Origin: JAJNPS01 sp031378845
GTDB taxonomy: Bacteria > Pseudomonadota > Alphaproteobacteria > Rhodobacterales > Rhodobacteraceae
Length of the DNA stretch: 64,000 bases
Assembly: GCA_031378845.1 (NCBI GenBank)
Contig: JANNES010000004.1
Span: 95,984 to 159,983, forward strand
Direction: 5' to 3'
Shown: positions 7,299 through 15,088 of the stretch, piece after piece
Position numbering within the stretch: the stretch's first letter is position 1
Layout: every line of letters starts with the position of its first letter
The notes under the pieces: generated by a model
What the model saw: only the letters and a program-made list of their open reading frames with translations
Database searches by the model: none
What the model was told of the DNA's origin: nothing
Made by a program: the position numbers and the translations under genes

Positions 7299-9062
7299 AT
7301 GACAACGGATTCAGGTACGGGCCAAATGGTCCGGGCATTGGACTGGAAGGGTGCCTTCTGGGTCGCGGCCGGTGTGCCGCCCCTTGTGCTTTTCTCGATC
7401 GGCGGGATCGCCGGAACCACCGGCAAGCTGGCCTTCGTGGTGTGGATCATCTCGATGATCATGGGATTTCTGCAAAGCTTCACCTATGCCGAAATGGCCG
7501 GCATGTTCGGCAACAAGTCCGGCGGCACCTCGGTTTATGGCGCGACGGCGTGGCTGCGCTACTCCAAGCTGATTGCGCCCCTGTCGGTCTGGTGCAACTG
7601 GTTTGCGTGGTCACCGGTGCTCTCGCTCGGCTGCGCGATTGCGGCAGGCTACATCCTGAATGCGCTGTTTCCCATCCCGCTGGCCGAAAGCCAGCAAGTG
7701 CTGGATTGGGTCACCGCCAACATTGCCAGTTACACCGCTGAAACCCAGTCGGTTGTGGACTACATGGCCGCCAATGCCGGCACCGCCGCCCAGGACGCGA
7801 TCAACGCGGTGGTTGCTGCCGATGGCGTCGCTGCGCTCACCCCCGCGTTCCGGGTCTTCGAGGCCTTTGCGATCACGATTCCCGGCCTTGGGGTGCTGCA
7901 CTTCAACTCCACCTTCATCATCGGCGTTTTGCTGATGCTGGTGATCCTGACGATCCAGCATCGTGGCATTGCAAGCACCGCCAATGCGCAAAAGTGGCTG
8001 GCAATCATCGTGCTGGTGCCGTTGCTGCTGGTCGGACTCGTGCCGATCTTTACCGGCGCGATCGATACCATGAACGTGACCAACCTGTTGCCCCCGACGG
8101 CGGCCTATTCGGGCGTCGATGGCACCTGGGACATCGGCGGCTGGACGTTGTTTCTTGGCGGCCTCTATATCGCTGCGTGGTCCACCTACGGCTTTGAGAC
8201 CGCCGTCTGCTATACGCGAGAGTTGAAGGATCCCAAGACCGACACCTTCCGCGCGATCTTCTACTCGGGCCTGCTGTGCTGCGTGTTCTTTTTCATCATC
8301 CCGTTCTCGTTTCAGGGCGTGCTGGGCCAAGAGGGCATGCTTGCAGCGGGAATTGTGGACGGCACCGGCATTGGCGAGGCCTTGGGCAACATGGTCGGCG
8401 GCGGCCAGGTGATCACCCAGATCTTCGTGATCTTGATGATACTTGCGCTGTTCATGGCGATCATGACTGCGCTGGCAGGCTCGTCGCGCACGCTCTATCA
8501 GGGCTCGCGCGATGGCTGGCTGCCGAAGTATCTTAGCACGGTCAACGACAAGGGCGTGCCATCTAGGGCGATGTGGACCGACTTTGCCTTCAATGTCTTT
8601 CTTCTGGCGCTGGCATCGGACGTGGGCGGGTACTTCTACGTTCTGGCGATTTCGAACGTCGGCTACATCCTGTTCAACTTCCTGAACCTGAACGCAGGCT
8701 GGATCCACCGCATCGATTCAGCCCATATGGAGCGTCCGTGGAAGGCGCCGAACTGGCTGATCGGGGTCAACACGATCCTTGCTTTCGTCAACGCGCTGTT
8801 CCTTGGGGCGGGGGCAAAGGTGTGGGGCTATTCCAATGCGCTCTGGGCGGGTCTGATCTTTGCAGCACTGATCATCCCGGTGTTCTGGTATCGCCATTAC
8901 ATGCAGGACGGCGGCAAATTCCCGAAACAGGCCTATGACGATCTGGGTCTGAAAGAGGGCGACCTGGGTGAGCGCAAGGCCGGCATGTTGCCCTATCTGA
9001 CGCTGGTGGCAGGGGCTGCGGTTGTGCTCTGGGCCAACTGGTTCTTTGTTCTGCCCGGATAA
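7299..9062 (+). CDS. APC-family amino acid/amine permease
   Basis: A 587-aa polytopic membrane protein of the amino acid-polyamine-organocation superfamily, at the long end for the family. The N-terminal helix carries the glycine-rich APC signature (LFSIGGIAGTTGKLAF, about residues 27-42), and about a dozen hydrophobic segments follow. A loop of roughly 60 residues (about 120-180) interrupts the early helices. The start follows AGGAGTAAGGGA. Between tmm and dmmD it may import a methylated amine or an amino acid derivative; the substrate is inferred only from position. It has its own terminator. Confidence 0.8.
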   Translation: MTTDSGTGQMVRALDWKGAFWVAAGVPPLVLFSIGGIAGTTGKLAFVVWIISMIMGFLQSFTYAEMAGMFGNKSGGTSVYGATAWLRYSKLIAPLSVWCNWFAWSPVLSLGCAIAAGYILNALFPIPLAESQQVLDWVTANIASYTAETQSVVDYMAANAGTAAQDAINAVVAADGVAALTPAFRVFEAFAITIPGLGVLHFNSTFIIGVLLMLVILTIQHRGIASTANAQKWLAIIVLVPLLLVGLVPIFTGAIDTMNVTNLLPPTAAYSGVDGTWDIGGWTLFLGGLYIAAWSTYGFETAVCYTRELKDPKTDTFRAIFYSGLLCCVFFFIIPFSFQGVLGQEGMLAAGIVDGTGIGEALGNMVGGGQVITQIFVILMILALFMAIMTALAGSSRTLYQGSRDGWLPKYLSTVNDKGVPSRAMWTDFAFNVFLLALASDVGGYFYVLAISNVGYILFNFLNLNAGWIHRIDSAHMERPWKAPNWLIGVNTILAFVNALFLGAGAKVWGYSNALWAGLIFAALIIPVFWYRHYMQDGGKFPKQAYDDLGLKEGDLGERKAGMLPYLTLVAGAAVVLWANWFFVLPG

Positions 9063-9082
9063 CTGGCCAGGACTGTCAAAGA

Positions 9083-9108
9083 GGGGGTGCGCAAGTGCCC
9101 CCTTTTCT
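9083..9108 (+). terminator. Intrinsic terminator of the APC permease
   Basis: GGGGGTGC and GTGCCCCC form an 8-bp stem with a GCAA loop, followed by TTTTCTT. It begins 20 bases after the stop codon. Confidence 0.8.
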
Positions 9109-9137
9109 TGCCGAGTGTTTGCTGTGAAGAAAAATAC

Positions 9138-9148
9138 TTGAACTTCAA
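9138..9148. promoter_or_regulatory. Small palindrome in the dmmD control region
   Basis: TTGAACTTCAA is a TTGAA-C-TTCAA palindrome in a short AT-rich patch 66 bases before the dmmD start. A weak -35/-10 pair (TTGAAC, then TCGCTA 17 bases later) overlaps it. This is the only evident control element for dmmDABC. Confidence 0.3.
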
Positions 9149-9213
9149 TATTGATTTTCGTCGCTAACCCTCACAGACTTGGTGAAAATGAATCCAATTC
9201 GGGGAGAGAACAG

Positions 9214-10353
9214 ATGACCAACTCCTGGCGCTTTTCGACGCTGATCGACCGCCACCGCGCGCTTGGCTCCGACCTTGAAGACTGGAGCGGGATGGGCACC
9301 GCGTGGTCCTATTCCAAGGGCGATCCTGACGCCGAATACATGGCGATCCGCACCAAGGCGGGCCTGATGGATGTGTCTGGCCTGAAAAAGGTCCATATCA
9401 CCGGCCCTGCCGCCAGCCACGTGATCGAACGCGCGACGACGCGCAACATGGAAAAGCTGATGCCGGGGCGGTCGGTCTATGCGACCATGCTGAACGACGC
9501 GGGCAAGTTCATCGACGATTGCGTGATCTACCGGCTGGCACCCAACGCGTTCATGGTGGTGCATGGCTCGGGCGGGGCGCATGAACAACTGACGATGGCG
9601 GCGACAGGGCGCGATGTGTCGGTCCGGTTTGACGACAACATGCACGATCTGTCGCTGCAAGGCCCGCTGGCTGTCGACTACCTTGAGAAATACGTACCCG
9701 GCATTCGCCAGTTAGGCTATTTCAACCAGATGCAGACCAGCCTATTCGGCAAGCCCGCGATGATCTCGCGCACGGGCTATACCGGTGAGCGCGGGTATGA
9801 GCTGTTCGTGCGCGGGCAGGACGCACCGATGATCTGGGACCGGATTCTGGACGAGGGCAAGGCGTTGGGGATCATCCCCTGCCGGTTCACCACGCTGGAT
9901 ATGCTGCGCACCGAAAGCTACCTGCTGTTCTTCCCCTTCGACAACTCGGAAATGTACCCGTTCGCGGATGAGGGTCCGGGTGACACGCTGTGGGAGCTTG
10001 GCCTCGATTTCACGGTCAGCCCCGGCAAGGTCGGCTTCCGTGGGGCCGAAGAACATTATCGGCTGAAGGGCCGCGAGCGGTTCAAGATCTGGGGGCTAAA
10101 GCTTGACGGGACCAATGTGCCCGGCAACGGCGCTCTGGTGTTCCGGGGCGGCAAGCAGGTTGGTCTGGTGACCCAAGCGATGTATTCGCCGCTGAACAAG
10201 CACAACATCGCCATCGCCCGCCTGCCGGTGGACTGCGCCAACAACGGCACCAAGCTGGAAGTACGCTGCGGTACGCATGGTCCGATGGGGGCCACAACCC
10301 ATTCGATGCCGTTCTATGATGTGGAAAAGAAACGCCGCACCGCGCAGGGCTGA
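9214..10353 (+). CDS. dmmD: DmmD, GcvT-family tetrahydrofolate-dependent protein of dimethylamine catabolism
   Basis: A 379-aa aminomethyltransferase-fold protein. It shows the GcvT/folate motifs NDAGKFIDDCVIYRL (about 94-108) and the signature SRTGYTGERGYELF (about 185-198), plus the C-terminal barrel with KQVGLVTQAMYSPL. In Ruegeria pomeroyi, dmmD precedes dmmABC and is needed for growth on methylamines, though not for monooxygenase activity (recalled from the dmmDABC work). I infer that it captures the formaldehyde released by DmmABC onto tetrahydrofolate. The start follows GGGGAGAGAA. DMSP demethylase DmdA is a relative, but the context argues for DmmD. Confidence 0.8.
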   Translation: MTNSWRFSTLIDRHRALGSDLEDWSGMGTAWSYSKGDPDAEYMAIRTKAGLMDVSGLKKVHITGPAASHVIERATTRNMEKLMPGRSVYATMLNDAGKFIDDCVIYRLAPNAFMVVHGSGGAHEQLTMAATGRDVSVRFDDNMHDLSLQGPLAVDYLEKYVPGIRQLGYFNQMQTSLFGKPAMISRTGYTGERGYELFVRGQDAPMIWDRILDEGKALGIIPCRFTTLDMLRTESYLLFFPFDNSEMYPFADEGPGDTLWELGLDFTVSPGKVGFRGAEEHYRLKGRERFKIWGLKLDGTNVPGNGALVFRGGKQVGLVTQAMYSPLNKHNIAIARLPVDCANNGTKLEVRCGTHGPMGATTHSMPFYDVEKKRRTAQG

Positions 10354-10405
10354 AAGCCCTGGTATCCGGGGCCCGGTCGTGCGGTGATTTGGGCAAGGTT
10401 CAAGA

Positions 10406-10435
10406 GCCTCCGGCGGGGATATTTGAGAACAGAAA
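10406..10435 (+). repeat. CCTCCGGCGGGG-type intergenic motif before dmmA
   Basis: GCCTCCGGCGGGGATATTT followed by an A-rich run ends at the dmmA start codon. The CCTCCGGCGGG core is a short palindrome that could fold over the ribosome-binding region. I recall similar motifs before many genes in Roseobacter-group genomes, but only this copy is seen here. Confidence 0.3.
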
Positions 10436-11053
10436 ATGAGCAAGACCGAGTTCCCCCCCGCGATCAAGAGCCGCCCGGTTTACGGCGTGCTGGAGCCACG
10501 ACCGGGGGCGGTTCATCTGGTCGTGGCCGACGGCGAAGGGGCGGGGTCGATTGTCAACCTTGTGGCGAAATCGACGGGCGCTGCCGCGATGTTGGCTGCG
10601 ATGCACATCCTTTACACGCCGGGGCCGAATGGCACTGACCGGTCGGGCGAGTTGCAGGCCCTTGGCGCCGCGCAGTTCTTTCGCGGCCCGACCATTCCCA
10701 CGCTGTTGCCGCGGCTGATCCGCGTGTTGTCGGACGCCCATATGGGAACCCAGTTTTACCTCGCGGGCACCGAGGGCCTGATGGGTCAGGCCGAGCGTGA
10801 GATCATGGCAACGGGTTTTCCCTTTGCCGCGATCCAGATGGAACATCGCGGATCTACCGTGCGCCGCGTGCAATGCGTGCATTGCAAGGGCATCACCGAA
10901 AACGTCGCCACCGACCCGTTCAAATGCAGCCATTGCGGATTGAACCTGTTCGTGCGCGATCACTATTCGCGCCGCATCGCCGCTTTTCAGGGCGTCAACA
11001 TTGATGCCGAAGACCCCGGCAAAGTCCCCGCCCCGGTGGTGAGGTTCACATGA
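10436..11053 (+). CDS. dmmA: Dimethylamine monooxygenase subunit DmmA
   Basis: The 205-aa protein has no strong similarity I can name outside the DmmA family. Its visible hallmark is a C-terminal zinc-ribbon or rubredoxin-like CxxC...CxxC (VQCVHCKG and FKCSHCG, about residues 145-166). With DmmB and DmmC it forms the enzyme converting dimethylamine to methylamine plus formaldehyde. Its stop overlaps the dmmB ATG by 4 bases. The upstream ribosome-binding site is weak. The assignment rests mainly on gene order with the reductase and the DUF3445-type subunit. Confidence 0.8.
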   Translation: MSKTEFPPAIKSRPVYGVLEPRPGAVHLVVADGEGAGSIVNLVAKSTGAAAMLAAMHILYTPGPNGTDRSGELQALGAAQFFRGPTIPTLLPRLIRVLSDAHMGTQFYLAGTEGLMGQAEREIMATGFPFAAIQMEHRGSTVRRVQCVHCKGITENVATDPFKCSHCGLNLFVRDHYSRRIAAFQGVNIDAEDPGKVPAPVVRFT

Positions 11054-12012
11054 GCGGTGGCGCCAAGCTCAAGGTCCGTGTGGCCGAGGTTGTCGCAGTC
11101 AACGACCTGATCAAGCGGTTTCGCTTTGTCACCGTCGATGGCAGCCCGATGCCGGCCTTTTCCGGTGGCGCGCATACCGTGGTCGAGATGGACGACCATG
11201 GAACCCGCCGCCTGAACCCTTATTCCCTGATGTCGGACCCCGAGGACCGGTCCGGTTACGAGATATCGGTCCGCCGCGATGATGTGGGCCGTGGCGGGTC
11301 GCTTTACATGCACCGGCATGTCGCGCCGGGCCTTCAGATGGAGATCAGCTATCCGGTCAATCTGTTCCCTCTGGATACCCGTGCGCGAAAGCACTTGATG
11401 ATTGCAGGCGGCATCGGGATCACACCCTTTCTGGCCCAGACAGCACAACTGTCCCATTTCGGCGGCAGGTTCGAGCTGCATTATTCGGCGCGCTCAAAGC
11501 CGCTTGGCGCCTATATGGATCGTTTGACCGCCGCCTATTCCGATCGTGTGCATTGCTACTTCGACGATCAGAAACAGGTGATCGATCTGGCGCGGATCCT
11601 GTCGATGCAGCCGATCGGGACGCATCTTTATGTCTGCGGGCCAAAGGGGATGATCCACTGGGTCCTGTCGACGGCCACCAACATGGGATGGCCCGACAAG
11701 GCACTGCATCACGAAGAGTTCCTTGCCCCCGGCACCGGCCTGCCGTTTGACGTGGAACTGGCGGCATCGAAAAAGACCATCACCGTCGGCACGACCCAGT
11801 CGCTGCTTGAGGCGATGGAAGCCGCAGGGGTGGACGCGCCCTATCTTTGTCGGGGCGGTGCCTGCGGGCAATGCGAGACGAATGTCCTCGCTTGCGACGG
11901 CACCATCCTGCACCGCGACCACTGGCTGACACCGGATGAGCATGCCGGGGGGCAAAAGATCATGCCCTGCGTTTCACGTTTTGAGGGCAAGTCCCTGACC
12001 ATCGACCGATAG
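11050..12012 (+). CDS. dmmB: Dimethylamine monooxygenase reductase subunit DmmB
   Basis: A 320-aa electron-transfer protein of the phthalate dioxygenase reductase/VanB type. In order it has a flavin-binding barrel with RLNPYSLMS (about 56-64), an NAD-binding domain with AGGIGITPF (about 119-127), and a C-terminal plant-type 2Fe-2S ferredoxin with CRGGACGQC and a later CVSRF (about 266-310). It would pass electrons from NAD(P)H to the DmmC haem. It overlaps dmmA as ATGA. Confidence 0.9.
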   Translation: MSGGAKLKVRVAEVVAVNDLIKRFRFVTVDGSPMPAFSGGAHTVVEMDDHGTRRLNPYSLMSDPEDRSGYEISVRRDDVGRGGSLYMHRHVAPGLQMEISYPVNLFPLDTRARKHLMIAGGIGITPFLAQTAQLSHFGGRFELHYSARSKPLGAYMDRLTAAYSDRVHCYFDDQKQVIDLARILSMQPIGTHLYVCGPKGMIHWVLSTATNMGWPDKALHHEEFLAPGTGLPFDVELAASKKTITVGTTQSLLEAMEAAGVDAPYLCRGGACGQCETNVLACDGTILHRDHWLTPDEHAGGQKIMPCVSRFEGKSLTIDR

Positions 12013-12021
12013 GAGCCGACC

Positions 12022-13104
12022 ATGAGCCTTGATTTCAAACCCGATTTCGGACCAGGCGCATTCAGCGACTTTTTTCGCAACGAGACGTTTCGGGACGACT
12101 TTACCTATCGAAACTCGCCTCAGGGTATCCGCCGCTTTCCCGTTCCGTTCGACCGCGACGACTACATGTATTCGGTCAACATGGAGCCGCATGTGCCCGG
12201 GCGCAAAGGCTCGGTGTTTGAACATGCGTTCGACGTGGACGAACACTACGTCGCCGAAATGATCGACCGCGCCAAGGTGCTGGCGTCCGATCCGCTTCGC
12301 TGCCAGTCCTTGCCGCACATGACGCTGGCAGGGTGGGATCTGTTGGAACTGATCATGGAGTCAAAGGCCCGCGACTATCCGCAGTGGTTTTCGCTGACAA
12401 GGGAGGGCAGCCGCTGGCACTGGATCAATCGGCCGCTCGGGATCGACCACAGCTTTACGTTTCTCGATGAATCGACGCTGCCCTACGGCCCCTTTGAATA
12501 CATCACCCGCCAGACCCAGGGCGATTTCAGCCTCCAGGATGAACGCGACAATGACCTGTGGATGGATGCGGGCATGGTGACCAGCCAGGCCGACTGGTCC
12601 TTGGATTTCGACATCGGGATGAGCTTTATGGAATGGCACGCCCCGGTGCCTCTGGCGCATGAAAAGGGCATCTTCGACCGGGCGCTGAAATTCCTTTTGA
12701 AACTTCAGCATGGTGCGCCGGTGCGCCGGTTCAACTGGACCATGACGGTCAACCCGCTTTTGGATACCGCCCCCGAGACCTATCCCGTCTGGGGTCCGAC
12801 CAAGACCTCGCTGACGCAAGACAACCTTGGCCACAAGCAGCATCTGCGGGTCGAGTTGCAGGCCCTGTTCCGGCTGCCACGCTCCAACGCCATCGCCTTT
12901 TCGATCCGCTGCTATCTGGGCAAGTTCGAGGAACTGGTGACCCAGCCCAAATGGGGTCGTCGCCTGCACCGCGTCGTGCGCGACCTGCATCCGGATGTGG
13001 CCGCCTACAAGGGGTTCTTGCGCAACCGCGATGCGATGGTGGCGTGGCTGTCCAAGTATGACGATGGCGCGCCGACCTCTCCCGGCTTTTGGCCGGACGA
13101 CTGA
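12022..13104 (+). CDS. dmmC: Dimethylamine monooxygenase subunit DmmC (haem-dependent oxidative N-demethylase, DUF3445)
   Basis: The 360-aa protein belongs to the DUF3445/haem-dependent oxidative N-demethylase family, the catalytic part of the dimethylamine monooxygenase. Segments typical of the family include YRNSPQGIRRFP near the N-terminus, LAGWDLLELIME in the middle and FSIRCYLGKFEEL near the C-terminus. Haem ligands cannot be assigned by eye. It starts 9 bases after dmmB with a GGAG ribosome-binding site, so dmmABC is one unit. The AraC-type regulator follows after 7 bases. Confidence 0.88.
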   Translation: MSLDFKPDFGPGAFSDFFRNETFRDDFTYRNSPQGIRRFPVPFDRDDYMYSVNMEPHVPGRKGSVFEHAFDVDEHYVAEMIDRAKVLASDPLRCQSLPHMTLAGWDLLELIMESKARDYPQWFSLTREGSRWHWINRPLGIDHSFTFLDESTLPYGPFEYITRQTQGDFSLQDERDNDLWMDAGMVTSQADWSLDFDIGMSFMEWHAPVPLAHEKGIFDRALKFLLKLQHGAPVRRFNWTMTVNPLLDTAPETYPVWGPTKTSLTQDNLGHKQHLRVELQALFRLPRSNAIAFSIRCYLGKFEELVTQPKWGRRLHRVVRDLHPDVAAYKGFLRNRDAMVAWLSKYDDGAPTSPGFWPDD

Positions 13105-13111
13105 TCCGCCG

Positions 13112-14119
13112 ATGGCGTCCGAGCCCCCCCTGCGACTTGGTTTTCTGATGTTTCCGGGCTTTCCGATGGCCTGCCTGACCTCGGCGATCGAACCTTTGCG
13201 GGCGGCCAATGAGATCATGGGTCGCAAAGAGTTCGCGTGGCTTCTGGTGGCGGAAAGCCATGCGCCGGTGCGGTCTTCGGCCGATGTGCGGTTTGAACCT
13301 GACGCCACTTTAGCAGGTTGCGGGGATGTGGATCACCTCTACCTTTTGTCGCCGCCCACTGGCCAGTTCGCCGATGCGCGGTCGGGGTCGGCACGGTTGC
13401 GCTGGCTGGACCGCACGGGGGTAGTTCTGGGTGCCTTTTCGGGCGGTATCTTCCCCCTCGCACGCGCCGGGCTGATGGAGGCGCGCGGCTGCTCGGTGCA
13501 TTGGTGTTATGAAGCGGCCTTCAAGGCAGAGTTTCCAAAGGTCATCGCCAGCGAAGCCGTGATCTTGCGCGAAAAGCGGCGGATCACAGCCTCCGGTGCC
13601 GGTGCGGTCTTTGATCTGATGCTGCGCCTGATCGAAGAACGCCTTGGCCGTCAATGCATGACCGAGGTCGCCTGCTGGTTCCAGCACCCCTTTGTGCGCG
13701 ATGAGGATGCAAGCCAAAAGGTCCCCGTCGCGCGCACCGGCAACACCGCCGACCGCCTGCTGCCCGCTATCCGCGAGGCGATCCGGCTCTTTGAGAACCA
13801 TGTCGAGGACCCGCTGCGCATTCCGGACGTGGCCGCTGCGGTGGATATGTCGGGTCGCCACTTTGAGCGTTTGTTCAAGCGTGAGACCGGCCAGAGCCCC
13901 TTGCGATACTATCGCCAGTTGCGTCTGTCCAAGGCGCGCCAGAGGGTGCTCTATTCCAACGATCCCTTGCGCGAAATTGCGGCTTCGGTCGGGTATCTGA
14001 CATCAGCCCCGATGACGCGCCACTATACCGAGCAGTTCGGCGTCAGCCCAAAGCACGAACGGCGGATGCTGGTGGGATTGCTGGATGGTGCGATGCTGAA
14101 AGCCCCCGCAGCGGATTAG
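13112..14119 (+). CDS. GlxA/AraC-family transcriptional regulator
   Basis: The 335-aa protein has an N-terminal DJ-1/PfpI-like domain (LGFLMFPGFPMACLTSAIEPL) and a C-terminal AraC double helix-turn-helix (about 225-320; DVAAAVDMSGRHFERLFKRE and GYLTSAPMTRHYTEQFG). The usual nucleophile elbow reads AFSGGIF, with Ser in the Cys position, so the first domain is probably a ligand sensor and not an enzyme. Lying 7 bases after dmmC, it is the obvious candidate regulator of the methylated-amine genes, by context only. I chose the ATG after the dmmC stop; a longer in-frame start would overlap dmmC. Confidence 0.85.
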   Translation: MASEPPLRLGFLMFPGFPMACLTSAIEPLRAANEIMGRKEFAWLLVAESHAPVRSSADVRFEPDATLAGCGDVDHLYLLSPPTGQFADARSGSARLRWLDRTGVVLGAFSGGIFPLARAGLMEARGCSVHWCYEAAFKAEFPKVIASEAVILREKRRITASGAGAVFDLMLRLIEERLGRQCMTEVACWFQHPFVRDEDASQKVPVARTGNTADRLLPAIREAIRLFENHVEDPLRIPDVAAAVDMSGRHFERLFKRETGQSPLRYYRQLRLSKARQRVLYSNDPLREIAASVGYLTSAPMTRHYTEQFGVSPKHERRMLVGLLDGAMLKAPAAD

Positions 14120-14122
14120 GCG

Positions 14123-15001
14123 TCAGCCTTGCAAGGACAAGGTCGCAATGCCACCGAAAACCGTCGCGACCCCCACCCACTGCAGCCAGCGCAGCTTTTC
14201 GTTCAGGAAATACGAGGCCAGCAGGATTGTCCCGACGCCAAACAGGGATGAACTCACCGAGGCATACTCGGCCCGTGGCAAGTTGCCCGATGCCGTGACA
14301 AGCGACAGGGCCACCGCGTCAAAGGCCCCCATGATCGCAAGGACGACCCAATTCCCGCGCAATGACGACAGCGAAGACCGCGTCCACAAGAACAGCCCGC
14401 CAATGACCAAGACGGCGATCAGCCGGGTGATGAGGATGGTCGGCAGCTCGGATGCCTGACGCGCGGCCTCTTGTCCGATGGCAAAGGTCGCTGCGAACCC
14501 ACAGGCGCTGAGAAACGACCAGCCCATCGCCGACCGATAAGACTGGGGCCGCTTGTCCGACGTTGTGTGGTGGCTTGCGGTCAGCGAAACGATCGAAATT
14601 CCCCCGACGACCGCTGCGACCGCCAACCAGTCTGCAAAGGTGACTGGTCGCCCCTGAGCCACCGCCAGAGCAAGCGAGAGGATCGGATAGGCGCCGATGA
14701 CGGGCGACACGATCCGCGCCGGGGCCATGCTGAACGCGCGGTACAAAGCACCTGTCGCCAGCGCAAAAGCCAATCCGGCCGCGCACGACAGCAGTACCGC
14801 GCGGGCGGAAAGGCTGGTCCAGTCGCCAAAAACCAGCGACGGCGCCAACAACACCACGCTGCCGCTGACCAGAACCAAAAGTACAATCGGCAAAAGGGCC
14901 GCCCCTTGCGACAGCTTGCGCGCCATAAGGTCATGCACCGCCCAGATCAGCGCAGCCGTCAAACCAAGGCTCAAAGCCAGCATTCTTGTCCGTTCCCGCA
15001 T
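14123..15001 (-). CDS. EamA/DMT-family transporter
   Basis: A 292-aa inner-membrane protein with about ten hydrophobic helices in two EamA repeats, the standard DMT size and layout. The GAYPILSLALAVAQ stretch near residue 103 is typical. It faces away from tdm and shares an 87-base promoter region with it, and it converges on the AraC-type gene. Its substrate cannot be read from sequence; export of a methylated or amino compound is speculation. A start six codons downstream is also possible. Confidence 0.8.
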   Translation of the reverse strand: MRERTRMLALSLGLTAALIWAVHDLMARKLSQGAALLPIVLLVLVSGSVVLLAPSLVFGDWTSLSARAVLLSCAAGLAFALATGALYRAFSMAPARIVSPVIGAYPILSLALAVAQGRPVTFADWLAVAAVVGGISIVSLTASHHTTSDKRPQSYRSAMGWSFLSACGFAATFAIGQEAARQASELPTILITRLIAVLVIGGLFLWTRSSLSSLRGNWVVLAIMGAFDAVALSLVTASGNLPRAEYASVSSSLFGVGTILLASYFLNEKLRWLQWVGVATVFGGIATLSLQG

Positions 15002-15088
15002 TGCGCCGCTTGTGCCACAATGGCGCTCCGGCTATTCTTCTGAATGAACAAGTTTTAACGGCAATAAAGTAGCGCACAAGGGAAAGCC

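Noticed and set aside
15002..15088. CTTGTGC ... GCACAAG inverted repeat in the eamA-tdm gap
   Set aside because: The arms are about 60 bases apart and could be chance; too weak to call an operator.
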